In this document: positions 18,379 through 27,072 of the stretch, one piece after another
How positions within the stretch are numbered: position 1 is the stretch's first letter
Layout of the letters: every line of letters starts with the position of its first letter
DNA from: Massilia sp. YIM B02769
GTDB taxonomy: Bacteria > Pseudomonadota > Gammaproteobacteria > Burkholderiales > Burkholderiaceae_D
Length of the DNA stretch: 64,000 bases
Reading direction: 5' to 3'
Assembly (NCBI RefSeq): GCF_030411995.1
Contig: NZ_JASNRC010000019.1
Span: 35,359-99,358, forward strand
Program-made: the position numbers and the translations under genes
Notes under the pieces: model-generated
What the model was told of the DNA's origin: nothing
Database searches by the model: none
The model's input: only the letters and a program-made list of their open reading frames with translations

Positions 18379-19800
18379 TCAGGGCGACGCAGCCGTCGTC
18401 TTGCGCCTCGTGAAGATGAGCACGCCATCGCAGGTCGCGTGCAGGTAGCCGGGTTCCGGCCAGGGACCGGATGCCATGCGCCTGCCAACGAGCATGCGCG
18501 TGCCGACCAGGCGTACGTCGGCCTGGTCGGCTTCGGGGCCAGGCGTGACATACACGGGCACATCGCGCTGCAGGGTCAAGCCGAATTCCGCAAGGTTATA
18601 GACCGATGTGGGCTTGAGTTCGTCGAGGTTCTGGTTGACGCAGGCAAGGATATCATCGCGCTTGCCGAGGATACGGATGTGCTCGAAGCGCTGGTAGGCC
18701 TGGTCGACGATCGAAGGCAACTGCTGCATGCCGTTCCATAGCGCAGCCAGGTACAGGAGCCCGTACCACGGCACCACGCCGTTCGACATCGCGTCGCACC
18801 GGCGCGAGAATGCATAGGCCAGGATCGGAAAATAAGCGATCCAGTACCAGCCATAGGCACTGGCGCTGTTGATACTCATTAGCATGAAGACGGAGCCAGT
18901 GACGGCAGCACCGACGAACATGCGCCAGTCCCGTACGAGGGTACCGAGGGCGATCAAGGCGAGCGGCACCGGCATCAGGCTGAAGCGCAGGACGCCGCCG
19001 GAAAAGATCGCATCCCACTCCCATCGATATGCCAGCAGTGAGACCTCGGCCTGCGCCAGCAAGGATCCTGTCCCCAGATGCGAAGGTTGCTTACCCAGCT
19101 CGGTAATGATGATCCAGATCGGCGGGCATAACGCAAACAGCGCCACCAGGAACACCGCCGCCAGGCGCGGCGCCTGGCGCAGCTTTTGCCGCCAGTCCTG
19201 GTCCTGCCTCAGCAGATACGCCACCGCGAAAAAAATAACAGCAGGCAATGCGCTGATCTTCAATGCCACGGCAGCGGCCAGGGCGATTGCTGTACCGACC
19301 AGGCGGCCGCGGTCGAACAGATACAGCGCCAGCGCCACCACGAACATGATCGGGATTTCTGGCGCGATGAGCTTTCCTCCCCACCAGGCAATCGGCATCG
19401 AAATCCAGACCAGGAACACCGCGGTGCACATGCGCGCGCCGGGAATGGTTCGCATGAGCAGCCAAGGCGTCATGACGAACATCCCCAGCATGACGACACG
19501 AGCGACGTAAGCCGAACCCGCCAGTTTCAGCCCGATCCAGAACAGCGAGCCGTACAGGGCCGGCGGTGCAGCGCCGACCACGTCCCCGAGCGGAACGCCC
19601 CGAGCCAGCACTATGAAGTCGATCTCGTCGTGCACCAGGGCGTCCGCATGGAGGAACACATAGGCGCTGTACGCAGCCCAGACCAGGAAAATCGGCAAGG
19701 GCACGCCGGACACGAAAGGACTGAGGCGCCGCCACCAGGCCGGGACATCACCGGCCTGGTGCAAGTTCATGGAATGGGTATCGGACATGGTCGCAGGCAT
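18379..19800 (-). CDS. GT-C-like integral membrane protein
   Basis: 473 residues, about ten membrane helices, with a soluble C-terminal part containing KPTSVYNLAEFGL. The first periplasmic loop carries ADALVHDEIDF, an acidic pair like the catalytic loop motif of GT-C glycosyltransferases (ArnT/PMT/GT39 type), which use polyprenol-phosphate sugars. No closer family assignment is possible by eye. It is the last gene of the minus-strand operon, 45 bases after the previous gene, and converges on the giant glycosyltransferase gene. A role in periplasmic glycan decoration is inferred. Confidence 0.7.
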   Translation of the reverse strand: MPATMSDTHSMNLHQAGDVPAWWRRLSPFVSGVPLPIFLVWAAYSAYVFLHADALVHDEIDFIVLARGVPLGDVVGAAPPALYGSLFWIGLKLAGSAYVARVVMLGMFVMTPWLLMRTIPGARMCTAVFLVWISMPIAWWGGKLIAPEIPIMFVVALALYLFDRGRLVGTAIALAAAVALKISALPAVIFFAVAYLLRQDQDWRQKLRQAPRLAAVFLVALFALCPPIWIIITELGKQPSHLGTGSLLAQAEVSLLAYRWEWDAIFSGGVLRFSLMPVPLALIALGTLVRDWRMFVGAAVTGSVFMLMSINSASAYGWYWIAYFPILAYAFSRRCDAMSNGVVPWYGLLYLAALWNGMQQLPSIVDQAYQRFEHIRILGKRDDILACVNQNLDELKPTSVYNLAEFGLTLQRDVPVYVTPGPEADQADVRLVGTRMLVGRRMASGPWPEPGYLHATCDGVLIFTRRKTTAASP

Positions 19801-19845
19801 GGGACCGCAGCGGCTTGCAGGACGCCGCGGCCGGAGTGGAAAGGA

Positions 19846-21555
19846 TCAGCGTTCGATCGCCAGCGGCAGGCCCGCTCCGACCTTCGGATTCGCCTGGTAG
19901 AACCAGGCGCAGCCTTCCTGGACAGGGCTCAGCCTGAGCGTCAGCCCGGCGCGCGGCGGTACCGGCGTCACGACGTCGACGTCGACCGTATGGCCAGGCT
20001 CGACCGCCCTGGGCAAGGCCGAACGGATACCGTCGACCACGGTCGCTCCCTTGGCATCGTTCCAGTGGTAGCTCATGAACACGCTGCCGAAACCGGTCGA
20101 GGACACGAAGGGATGCTGGCCGGTATTCGTGAGCGCGACATTCACGACGATCTGGTCGCCGCCACCGAACAGGGCGCCCCACGGGGTCGTCTTGATCAGG
20201 GTGATGCGGTTGACCTTGACGTCCGCCTCATACGTGCCGAAGCATTCGAAACGGCGGGTTTCGGTGAGCGCTGACATGCGGGTGAACTTGTCGATGTTGC
20301 CTGGCGAAGCAAATACGCGCTGGCCGAGGTTGCCCGACGACGTATGCAGCAAGGCCAGCACGAGCAGGCCGTACAGCAGCCGCTTCAGCGTCCCGCCGGT
20401 GCCGGTCAGAGCAACCAGCAGCGGAATCAGGAAGAAGAACACAGCGACGGCCTTGAAATAGCCGCTGAAGTGGCCGGTGACGGTCGGTCCGAAACAGGCG
20501 TACAGCAGCGCGAACAGGGCGAGCGAGGCGGCCACGCCATGGACGACGGGCCGCAGCGGACCTTGCGGCAAGCGGATGGTGTTTGCGGCGGTACGCAAGG
20601 CTGCGACCAGCACCAGCAGGAAGAACGCCAGGCTGAAAAACTCGAAGCTGCCCAGGCGCAGCCGGCCACCGTCGCTCGCCGGGTGCAGCGCCACGTTCAT
20701 GCTCTGGGCCCAGGCCGCCAGGGGCAGGCCGAGGATGCCGTGGGCCTGCGACGACGGGCTGGCGCCAAAATGCCTGGTGACATACACGTTCCAGGCGACG
20801 GCCACGATGCCCGGGATCAGCAGCAGGACATAGCGCTTGCCGATCAGCTGTTCCGACAAACGCCGGGCCACGCCGGGGCCCTTCAGCGACGACAGGATGA
20901 CGAAGCCGAGGATGGCGGACGGGAACAGCGCATACACTTCGCGCGACAGCGCGGCGAAGGCGAACGGAATGAAGGACCACCCTACCCGGTTGGTAAACAC
21001 GAGGAACAGGGCCAGGATCAGGAAGGCATCGGCGGCCGCATCAGGCAGCGCGTTGAACAATGTCAGCTGGGTGCCGACGCTGAACGACCACAGCAGCATC
21101 CATGCCGGATGCGCGCCGTAGCGCTGCAGCAGACGCGCGCCGGCCAGGGTGGCAGCGAAGACCAGGGCCAGGTAGCTGACGAAGAAGGTCGTGGGCGATA
21201 CCCAGTCGCGGCCGGTCACCTTTGCCACGATCGCGGCATACAGCGACAGGCCGATGCGCTGGTAGCGGTAGGACGGCGCATCGATGTGCTTCGCCGTATC
21301 CTTGACTCCCAGGATGTCGTTCGACATGTAGAAGTAGAACTGGCCATCCCAGCCGCTTTCCTTCGGCCCGTAGAGCGGCGTCAGGCCGTGCGCCCGCATG
21401 TCCTCGGGCATGCCGAACATCTCGCTCGGCAGGATATGGTTGTCGATGTTGCCTTTGAGCGTACGCGCGTTATAAAAACTGAACAGGACGAGGGTCACGC
21501 TCAGGAAAACGAATCCAACCGCCAGGCTGGCTCGCCACTTCTCCCAGATTTTCAT
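19846..21555 (-). CDS. GT-C-like integral membrane protein, large
   Basis: 569 residues with about ten to eleven helices and a C-terminal soluble beta-rich domain of about 140 residues (VKVNRITLIKTTPWG onward). The first periplasmic loop contains GWDGQFYFYMSND and YRYQRIGLSLY, a pattern seen in GT-C enzymes where the Asp is catalytic. The ATG at 21555 is preceded by GTAGGAAAGCC, a clear ribosome binding site, so the longer reading frame upstream is not used. The gap to the class II aldolase gene is only 14 bases, so they share an operon. Substrate unknown. Confidence 0.75.
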   Translation of the reverse strand: MKIWEKWRASLAVGFVFLSVTLVLFSFYNARTLKGNIDNHILPSEMFGMPEDMRAHGLTPLYGPKESGWDGQFYFYMSNDILGVKDTAKHIDAPSYRYQRIGLSLYAAIVAKVTGRDWVSPTTFFVSYLALVFAATLAGARLLQRYGAHPAWMLLWSFSVGTQLTLFNALPDAAADAFLILALFLVFTNRVGWSFIPFAFAALSREVYALFPSAILGFVILSSLKGPGVARRLSEQLIGKRYVLLLIPGIVAVAWNVYVTRHFGASPSSQAHGILGLPLAAWAQSMNVALHPASDGGRLRLGSFEFFSLAFFLLVLVAALRTAANTIRLPQGPLRPVVHGVAASLALFALLYACFGPTVTGHFSGYFKAVAVFFFLIPLLVALTGTGGTLKRLLYGLLVLALLHTSSGNLGQRVFASPGNIDKFTRMSALTETRRFECFGTYEADVKVNRITLIKTTPWGALFGGGDQIVVNVALTNTGQHPFVSSTGFGSVFMSYHWNDAKGATVVDGIRSALPRAVEPGHTVDVDVVTPVPPRAGLTLRLSPVQEGCAWFYQANPKVGAGLPLAIER

Positions 21556-21569
21556 GGCTTTCCTACGTA

Positions 21570-22574
21570 TTATTGTTTCGAGAGGCTCATGCGATACCGC
21601 TCGGCATCCCAGTCGAGCAACTCGCCGATCTCGGCCGTACCCAGGGCCAGGACCCGTCCGTGACCGGTCTGGCGCACCAGTACGTCGAAGTAGCAGCGCA
21701 GCTGGACCTGCTTGGCCGTGCTGAAGCCGGGGCGCGCGAAGACGCCGGCGCCGCGCACGAAGACCAGTTCGGGGAGCGCCTGCTCCTGTGCCAGCGCCGC
21801 TTCGAGTGCGGCCGGGCTGTCGGCCAGGTAGGGAAAGGCCCCCAGGAAGACGACGTGATCCGGATACAGCGCCCACTGCGAAGACAGGCGCTCGAACAGC
21901 ACGGGGTCGGTGGCCAGGCGCTGGACGCCGGCATCGGGCACCGGCTCGTAGACCGTTCCTCCCGCCTCGATCGGCGCGGCGGGAACGGCTGCCGTAGCGC
22001 CCGGGGCCGGTTGCGTGCGCAGGGCGGCGACCAGCTCGTCAAGCATGGCCGTGACGGCGGCGGGAGAGTCGGCGCCGATGACCACCCCGTGGTTCTGCAG
22101 GAACACCACGCTCGCGCCGCTGCCGGTAAGCGCTTCGCTCACCGCGCGCGCCAGGTCGGCGCCGGGCTTACGGTAAGGCACCGCGACCCAGGAAATCGAG
22201 GCCGGCAAGGCCTGCTCGAATCCGGCCACGAAGTCGGCGTCGACCAGGTGTGCCAGGACCTCGACCGCGTGCAAGTGGACGACCACCGGTTGCGGCATCA
22301 AGGCGTGCAGCAGGGTTTCGATCGACGGACGCAGTGCCGATTCGCCGCGCACCACCGGCTTGACGTCGAACTGTCCCGCGGCCACGGCCGCGCGCAGCTG
22401 CGCCAGTTCGACCGGCACGAAGATATCCTTCTCGGCGGCGTCGGCCAGCCAGGTGCCGGATGCCTTGATCCATAGGGTATCGCCGTCCTTCCACGAGACG
22501 TTGCCGCCCGCGCCCTGTACCAGCAGCGGTTCCTTGCCGGCCGCGGCGCAGAAAGCGACGACGGCGTCGCGCAT
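21570..22574 (-). CDS. Class II aldolase/adducin family protein
   Basis: 334 residues. The N-terminal half is an aldolase fold: LVQGAGGNVSWKDGD, IKASGTWLADA, ETLLHALMPQPVVVHLHAVEVLAHL (given here in parts: the HLHAV pair supplies zinc histidines) and LQNHGVVIGADS with a third histidine. Fuculose- and rhamnulose-phosphate aldolases and methylthioribulose-phosphate dehydratase use this site. The C-terminal 140 residues are an extension beyond the standard aldolase length of about 215. I chose the ATG at 22574, which has GGAGA upstream; a GTG at 22592 overlaps the HAD stop codon. In this operon it may make or trim a short sugar phosphate. Confidence 0.8.
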   Translation of the reverse strand: MRDAVVAFCAAAGKEPLLVQGAGGNVSWKDGDTLWIKASGTWLADAAEKDIFVPVELAQLRAAVAAGQFDVKPVVRGESALRPSIETLLHALMPQPVVVHLHAVEVLAHLVDADFVAGFEQALPASISWVAVPYRKPGADLARAVSEALTGSGASVVFLQNHGVVIGADSPAAVTAMLDELVAALRTQPAPGATAAVPAAPIEAGGTVYEPVPDAGVQRLATDPVLFERLSSQWALYPDHVVFLGAFPYLADSPAALEAALAQEQALPELVFVRGAGVFARPGFSTAKQVQLRCYFDVLVRQTGHGRVLALGTAEIGELLDWDAERYRMSLSKQ

Positions 22575-22588
22575 GGTTTGGTCTCCGT

Positions 22589-23341
22589 TCACGTCGTTCC
22601 TCCCAGGCGCGCGATCAGGCTGCGCAGTTCGCCGAATTCGCCGAAGCTCGCATGGGGCGCATTCTCCCCGGTGCCGAGTGGCGTGCCTTCATGGACTTTC
22701 TGCAGCGTGACGGCATTGATGGTCTCGCGGCCGCCACGGATATCGTTGACCGGATTATCGCCGATCATCCAGATGCAGTCGCCTTTCGGACGCATCTTTT
22801 CCAGCGCGATCTCGAATGGCGCCGCATGCGGCTTGTCGTAGCCGGCTTCCTCGCTGGTGACGATGAAGTCGAAATAATGGTCCAGCCCGAAATACACCAC
22901 CTTGCGGAACTGGATCTGCGCGGTCAGATCGGTGACGATCGCGGTCGGGATGCCCAGCAGGCGCAGGTCGTCGAGCAGTTCCTTGACCTCGTCGAACAGG
23001 ATCGCGTTGCTGAGGAAGGTACGCCAGTAGGTCTGCTCGAAATCGAGCGCCAGCAGCACCTGCGAGCCGAGGCCCATGATCTCGAGCATGCGCTGCAGGT
23101 AGAGCAGGCGGCTGTGCGAGGACGCGGTGTGCTTCAGGCGCGTCTTGACCTGGTCGCGCGCTTCCTTGAAGGCGGTGTCGAACTGCTCGGGCTTGATCGA
23201 GAAGCGCGCCACCACCTTGTCGCGCACCGCCGCGTAGGCGGCGGCATGGGCCGGATTGTAGGGATACAGCGTGTTGTCGGTGTCGAACAGGATGGCGTCG
23301 GGCAGACGGTCGAAGCGTTCGGGCGAATAAACTTTTACCAT
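22589..23341 (-). CDS. HAD family hydrolase (phosphatase type)
   Basis: 250 residues. Motif I is AILFDTDNTLYP with the nucleophile pair D20 and D22. Motif II is the Thr in IVTDLTAQ, and motif IV is MIGDNPVNDIRGG. The cap insert between motifs I and II is helical, as in subfamily I phosphatases of the phosphoglycolate type. It probably removes phosphate from a small sugar phosphate in the cytoplasm. Its start overlaps the end of the membrane-kinase fusion gene by seven bases, so the two are tightly coupled. Substrate unknown. Confidence 0.82.
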   Translation of the reverse strand: MVKVYSPERFDRLPDAILFDTDNTLYPYNPAHAAAYAAVRDKVVARFSIKPEQFDTAFKEARDQVKTRLKHTASSHSRLLYLQRMLEIMGLGSQVLLALDFEQTYWRTFLSNAILFDEVKELLDDLRLLGIPTAIVTDLTAQIQFRKVVYFGLDHYFDFIVTSEEAGYDKPHAAPFEIALEKMRPKGDCIWMIGDNPVNDIRGGRETINAVTLQKVHEGTPLGTGENAPHASFGEFGELRSLIARLGGTT

Positions 23342-25380
23342 ATGAATCGTTTTGTAAGGGCTTGATTAATGTGGGACAAGGTGACGAGCTGCATCAACCC
23401 CATGACGCCGTCTTTCCATTCCGGCTGCAAGTCGAGGAACTCGAAGATGCGCGGCGAAATCATGCGCGCCGCCATCTCGATGTCCTGGGCGCTGGTTTCG
23501 CCTTCGATCGCCAGTTCCACCTCGTAGCCGTCGGCGCTGACCTGCATGTCGACGTGCAGGCCGCAGATGCCGACCAGCACACGCGTCAGCGACAATTCGT
23601 TCAGGCCGTGGCGCGAACGCACCACCAGCTTGAAGCGCAGCTCGGACTTGCCCTTCATCGTGTCGAGCATGCGCGGATGGATCGGCTGCAGCGACAACAC
23701 CAGGTCGGCGTGGCTGGCCTGGGGGCGGATGAAGCGCGCCGAATCCGGCTCGCGCCGCTCGAACGAGGTCAGTACTTTTTCCAGCGTATGGCCTCGCTTG
23801 TTGACGTCGCGCTCGATCTTGAAATGGCGGCGCAGGCTCTCGTCGATGTCGAGGTACACGCTCAGGTTGTAGCACTGGCGCAAGATCGGCAGGTAGAGCG
23901 CATGCAGGCCGCTGGCAATAATGAAGTCATTGCTGTGCGTGACGAACGGACGGCTCATGCGCCCCGTTGTGTGGTTGTAGTGGCGTGCATTGATCGGCTT
24001 GCCGTCGGTCAGGGTCACCAGGTCATTGGCAAAGCCTTCGAGGTCGTTCGCCATCGGGTTCAGGTGGGTCATCACCTGCCACATCGGCTTCTGGCGGTCC
24101 CACAGGTGGTAGTCGTCACCCGACAGAGTCGTTACCGAATGGCCGCCGAAGAGGCCCTTGATCGCATCCGAGAACGTGTCCTTGCCCGCGCCCGAATCCC
24201 CGGCCACGCCGATCACGAAGGGTTTGCGGCTGAGGCGGAAGTAGTCATTGTGGCTGACCGTCTCGCGCCAGATGCGCACTGCCAGTACCACGCCGGTGGC
24301 GACCATGGCCGTATGCACCAGCGAGCTCACCAGCAGCAGGCCGGGCAATGCGTCGGCGCCGCCGTTCCAGCCATCGACCTGGGGCAGCACGCCATGGTTC
24401 AGCAGCAGGCTGCTGAACACATACAGCACGGAGAAGCCGGTGGTCAGCACGATGCCGATGCGGTCGGTCGAGGCCTGGTAAGCCACCAGCAGCGGCAGCA
24501 CCCAGATGAACCAGCCCGGCGACGCCGGCGTCAGCAGGACCACGAGCAGGAAGGCGATACCCATCATCGCCGTGAACAGCTCGAAGTTCAGGCGGCGGAT
24601 GCGCCAGGCCGCGTACAGCATCAGCAGGTAGACGAAAGGCACCAGGTAGATCAGCGAACCGCCGTCGAGGTTGAAGGCGAGCCGGTAGACCTTGCCCATT
24701 TCCGGATTCGTGAACAGCATGGCGACGCCTGCCCCCGAGAACAGGAAAGGCAGGAGCACCAGCACCGCGCCGGCCGCCAGGCCCTTGGCGAAGAAACGCA
24801 GGTGCTGGCGCAGGGCGCGGTTATGCAGCAGGTAGATCAGGAAGAACGGCAACGCGATCACCATGCTCAGCTTGGCCGAGATGGCAGCCACGGCCGTTGC
24901 TCCCGCCCAGCTCAGGCGCGCGCGGCGCACGAAATACAGCGATAGGGTCAGCAGCAACACCGGCACCAGGTCGTTGAAGCCGAAGACATAGCTGGCCACG
25001 ATGACGATCGGCGACAGCCAGTAGATCGCCAGCAGCAGGCGCTCGGAAGCATTCAGCAGGCGTTGCAGAAGCAGCATCAGGCCAAAATCGGCCGCGATCA
25101 GGGTGGCGCCATAGCCAAAGGCCAACGGCATGCCAAGCAGTTTGCAGACGAGTGTGAATGGCAGGAAGACCAGCCACATCACATAGCCGTAGGGAAAGGC
25201 CGCAGGCGTACCGCCTCCGGCCAGCCATACGCCCCAGGGATCGAGGCTCAGCTGCGAAGTGCTGGCATCGAGGAAAGGCACATACCAATTGCTGACCGGG
25301 GCCGGCAGCACGGCCCATACCAGCAGGATGCGGATGGCCAGGCCAAGCAGGAAAAGCGGATTCAGGACAGTCTTTTTCAT
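23335..25380 (-). CDS. Membrane glycosyltransferase-like protein fused to a uridine-kinase/phosphoribulokinase-like domain
   Basis: 681 residues. Residues 1-370 form about ten membrane helices of a GT-C-like protein, with NWYVPFLDAS in the first loop. Residues 385-600 form a P-loop kinase: GVAGDSGAGKDT is Walker A (G394-T402), then LSGDDYHLWDR, as in uridine kinase and phosphoribulokinase, and VYLDIDESLRRHFKIERD. The last 80 residues form a small alpha/beta domain (LHVDMQVSADGYEVELAI). The kinase would face the cytoplasm if the last helix ends inside. The ATG at 25380 overlaps the previous stop by four bases. I know no characterised protein with this domain order. The phosphate acceptor is unknown. 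Confidence 0.85.
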   Translation of the reverse strand: MKKTVLNPLFLLGLAIRILLVWAVLPAPVSNWYVPFLDASTSQLSLDPWGVWLAGGGTPAAFPYGYVMWLVFLPFTLVCKLLGMPLAFGYGATLIAADFGLMLLLQRLLNASERLLLAIYWLSPIVIVASYVFGFNDLVPVLLLTLSLYFVRRARLSWAGATAVAAISAKLSMVIALPFFLIYLLHNRALRQHLRFFAKGLAAGAVLVLLPFLFSGAGVAMLFTNPEMGKVYRLAFNLDGGSLIYLVPFVYLLMLYAAWRIRRLNFELFTAMMGIAFLLVVLLTPASPGWFIWVLPLLVAYQASTDRIGIVLTTGFSVLYVFSSLLLNHGVLPQVDGWNGGADALPGLLLVSSLVHTAMVATGVVLAVRIWRETVSHNDYFRLSRKPFVIGVAGDSGAGKDTFSDAIKGLFGGHSVTTLSGDDYHLWDRQKPMWQVMTHLNPMANDLEGFANDLVTLTDGKPINARHYNHTTGRMSRPFVTHSNDFIIASGLHALYLPILRQCYNLSVYLDIDESLRRHFKIERDVNKRGHTLEKVLTSFERREPDSARFIRPQASHADLVLSLQPIHPRMLDTMKGKSELRFKLVVRSRHGLNELSLTRVLVGICGLHVDMQVSADGYEVELAIEGETSAQDIEMAARMISPRIFEFLDLQPEWKDGVMGLMQLVTLSHINQALTKRFIW

Positions 25381-25979
25381 GCTGATGCCACGTGCTCCCA
25401 CAGGTCGGGCCGCTTGGTGCAGACCGCGTCGGCCACGATGCCGCGTTCGGCAAGCAGGGCGATCAGTTGCGGAATCTCGCTATCGGCCGGGCGTCCCTGC
25501 AATTCCGGCGATACCAGGCACAGTTTGAAGCCGGCGGACTGCAGGCGCGCGGCGTCGGTACCGCTCAGCGGGAAGTGCGTGAAGCAGTCGACCCAGACCC
25601 AGTCGACCTTGCCGGCCAGGGTCAGCGCGGTATCGATCGACTCGAATTCCGAGACCCGCACCGCGCAGCGGTGCTCGCCCGCCTTCGACCACTTCACCAG
25701 GAAGGGGAAGGACTGGTCGAGGAAGAACCAGTCGGCGATGCCGTGCTGTTTCATCAGGGCGATCAGGCGTGCTTCGAGCCCCTCTTCCTTGACGTTCAGG
25801 ATGAGCGTACCGTGGCGGTAGCCGGCAATCCAGTCATCGAAGGATTCGCCGGCAGCGAACGCATCGTGGTGGATGATGAGCTTTTCGCCGCAACTGCGGA
25901 TGTCGACTTCGACGCCGTACTGCGTCGGGGTCGCCGCCAGCTCCGAGCGCAGGTTGCGCCGGTGGGAAATCAGTTTCAT
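25377..25979 (-). CDS. Glycerophosphodiester phosphodiesterase-like protein
   Basis: 200 residues. The start LISHRRN, then GVEVDIRSCGEKLIIHHDA, gives the GDPD active-site set: H6, R7, E24, D26 and H38, followed by LILNVKEEG like the usual Asn/Lys strand. It is shorter than typical GDPD enzymes (about 240-250). No signal peptide, so it acts in the cytoplasm. GDPDs split phosphodiesters such as glycerophosphodiesters. It overlaps both neighbours by four bases. It might instead serve as a sugar-phosphate or CDP-polyol processing enzyme specific to this pathway. Confidence 0.72.
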   Translation of the reverse strand: MKLISHRRNLRSELAATPTQYGVEVDIRSCGEKLIIHHDAFAAGESFDDWIAGYRHGTLILNVKEEGLEARLIALMKQHGIADWFFLDQSFPFLVKWSKAGEHRCAVRVSEFESIDTALTLAGKVDWVWVDCFTHFPLSGTDAARLQSAGFKLCLVSPELQGRPADSEIPQLIALLAERGIVADAVCTKRPDLWEHVASA

Positions 25980-26671
25980 TGCTTTACGTTCCTTCTCAAT
26001 TGCAGGCTGAAATCAACGGTACGCTTGATGAACTTGCGCTTGGCCGCCCAGTTCACGTTCCAGTGCGACACGCCGTGGGCGCGGTCGCCGAAATGCACGG
26101 GGAAGCGATGCACGGCCAGCCCCTGGCGGCGTGCTTCGTAGTAGGCGTAGAGATCGAGCGAAAAATCGTGCGGTGGGTTCGACCAAGTGGCGAAGAATTC
26201 GCGCGTGAACATGGTTGGCTGGGCATTGATATCCCAGAACGGCTTGCCCAGCAAAACGGTCTCGAACACGCTCATGCCCAGGGTGAAGACGACGTCCGAT
26301 AGCGGCCGCCCATAGCGGCGCCCCTTGACGAAGGAGCGCGCGCCATGGCTTGCGAACAGTTCCAGCCCTCGCAGGGCGTCCTGGGGGTCGGTCTGCATGT
26401 CGGCGTGAGTCCAGCCGAGGATCTCGCCGCGCGCGGCGCGCAGGCCGCTCAGGATGCCGAAGCCGTAGCCCTGGTTCTGCTCCACGCGCACGCTGCGGCA
26501 ACCCGGATAGGCGGGCAGCAGCCGTGCCAGCACCTGCGGGCTGTCGTCGGTGGAACCGTTGTCGACCAGGATGACTTCGGTGTCGGCACCGGCGACGCCC
26601 TTGCAGCGTTCGAGCAGCAGCGGCAGGTTGGCCGCCTCGTTATAACAAGGGATGACCAGCGAAAATCTCAC
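25976..26671 (-). CDS. Glycosyltransferase family 2, polyprenol-phosphate sugar synthase type
   Basis: 231 residues, DPM1/GtrB-like: RFSLVIPCYNEAANL, VILVDNGSTDDS and WTHADMQTDP with the metal-binding Asp. Unlike GtrB it lacks C-terminal membrane helices and so resembles soluble DPM1-like enzymes. The GTG at 26671 overlaps the GtrA stop codon by four bases; no ATG fits. With the adjacent GtrA flippase it would load a sugar onto undecaprenyl phosphate on the cytoplasmic face, to feed the GT-C-like proteins encoded downstream. The sugar is unknown. Confidence 0.85.
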   Translation of the reverse strand: MRFSLVIPCYNEAANLPLLLERCKGVAGADTEVILVDNGSTDDSPQVLARLLPAYPGCRSVRVEQNQGYGFGILSGLRAARGEILGWTHADMQTDPQDALRGLELFASHGARSFVKGRRYGRPLSDVVFTLGMSVFETVLLGKPFWDINAQPTMFTREFFATWSNPPHDFSLDLYAYYEARRQGLAVHRFPVHFGDRAHGVSHWNVNWAAKRKFIKRTVDFSLQLRRNVKQ

Positions 26672-27072
26672 GATGCCTCCGGTTGGGTGTGAGCCCGGAA
26701 CACGAACAGCTTCATGCCCAGGAAGTTGAGACAGGTCGACACGCCGGTTGCGGCCAGGAAGGCCAGCTGGACGGCATGATCGAAGCCGCCGGCCATGCGC
26801 AGCACGGCGCCGTTCACGGCCACGTTCGCGCCCAGAGTGACGGCGTACAGCAAGGCGAAGCGCCAGGCACTGCCGGGGCGATGCGGGCGGCTGCCGAAAG
26901 TCCAGGCGCGGTTCGCGAAATAGGCGAAGGCCGTCCCGATCAGGAAGCCCGCCGCCTTGGCCCCACCGACCGGCACCAGCGCGCTCCACAGGAGCGCGCG
27001 GTAGGACAGGAAGTCGATGAGAACGGTAAGCGAGCCGACTATCAGGAAAACCTTGAGCTCGCGGCGTATCAT
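26668..27072 (-). CDS. GtrA family membrane protein
   Basis: 134 residues with four membrane helices. Family marks include FLIVGSLTVLIDF, FLIGTAFAYFANRAWTF and FLGMKLFVF. GtrA proteins are thought to flip polyprenol-phosphate-linked sugars across the inner membrane. The ATG at 27072 overlaps the stop codon of the nucleotidyltransferase gene by four bases, and its own stop overlaps the GT2 start. The larger upstream reading frame is a shadow of the nucleotidyltransferase gene. Confidence 0.87.
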   Translation of the reverse strand: MIRRELKVFLIVGSLTVLIDFLSYRALLWSALVPVGGAKAAGFLIGTAFAYFANRAWTFGSRPHRPGSAWRFALLYAVTLGANVAVNGAVLRMAGGFDHAVQLAFLAATGVSTCLNFLGMKLFVFRAHTQPEAS

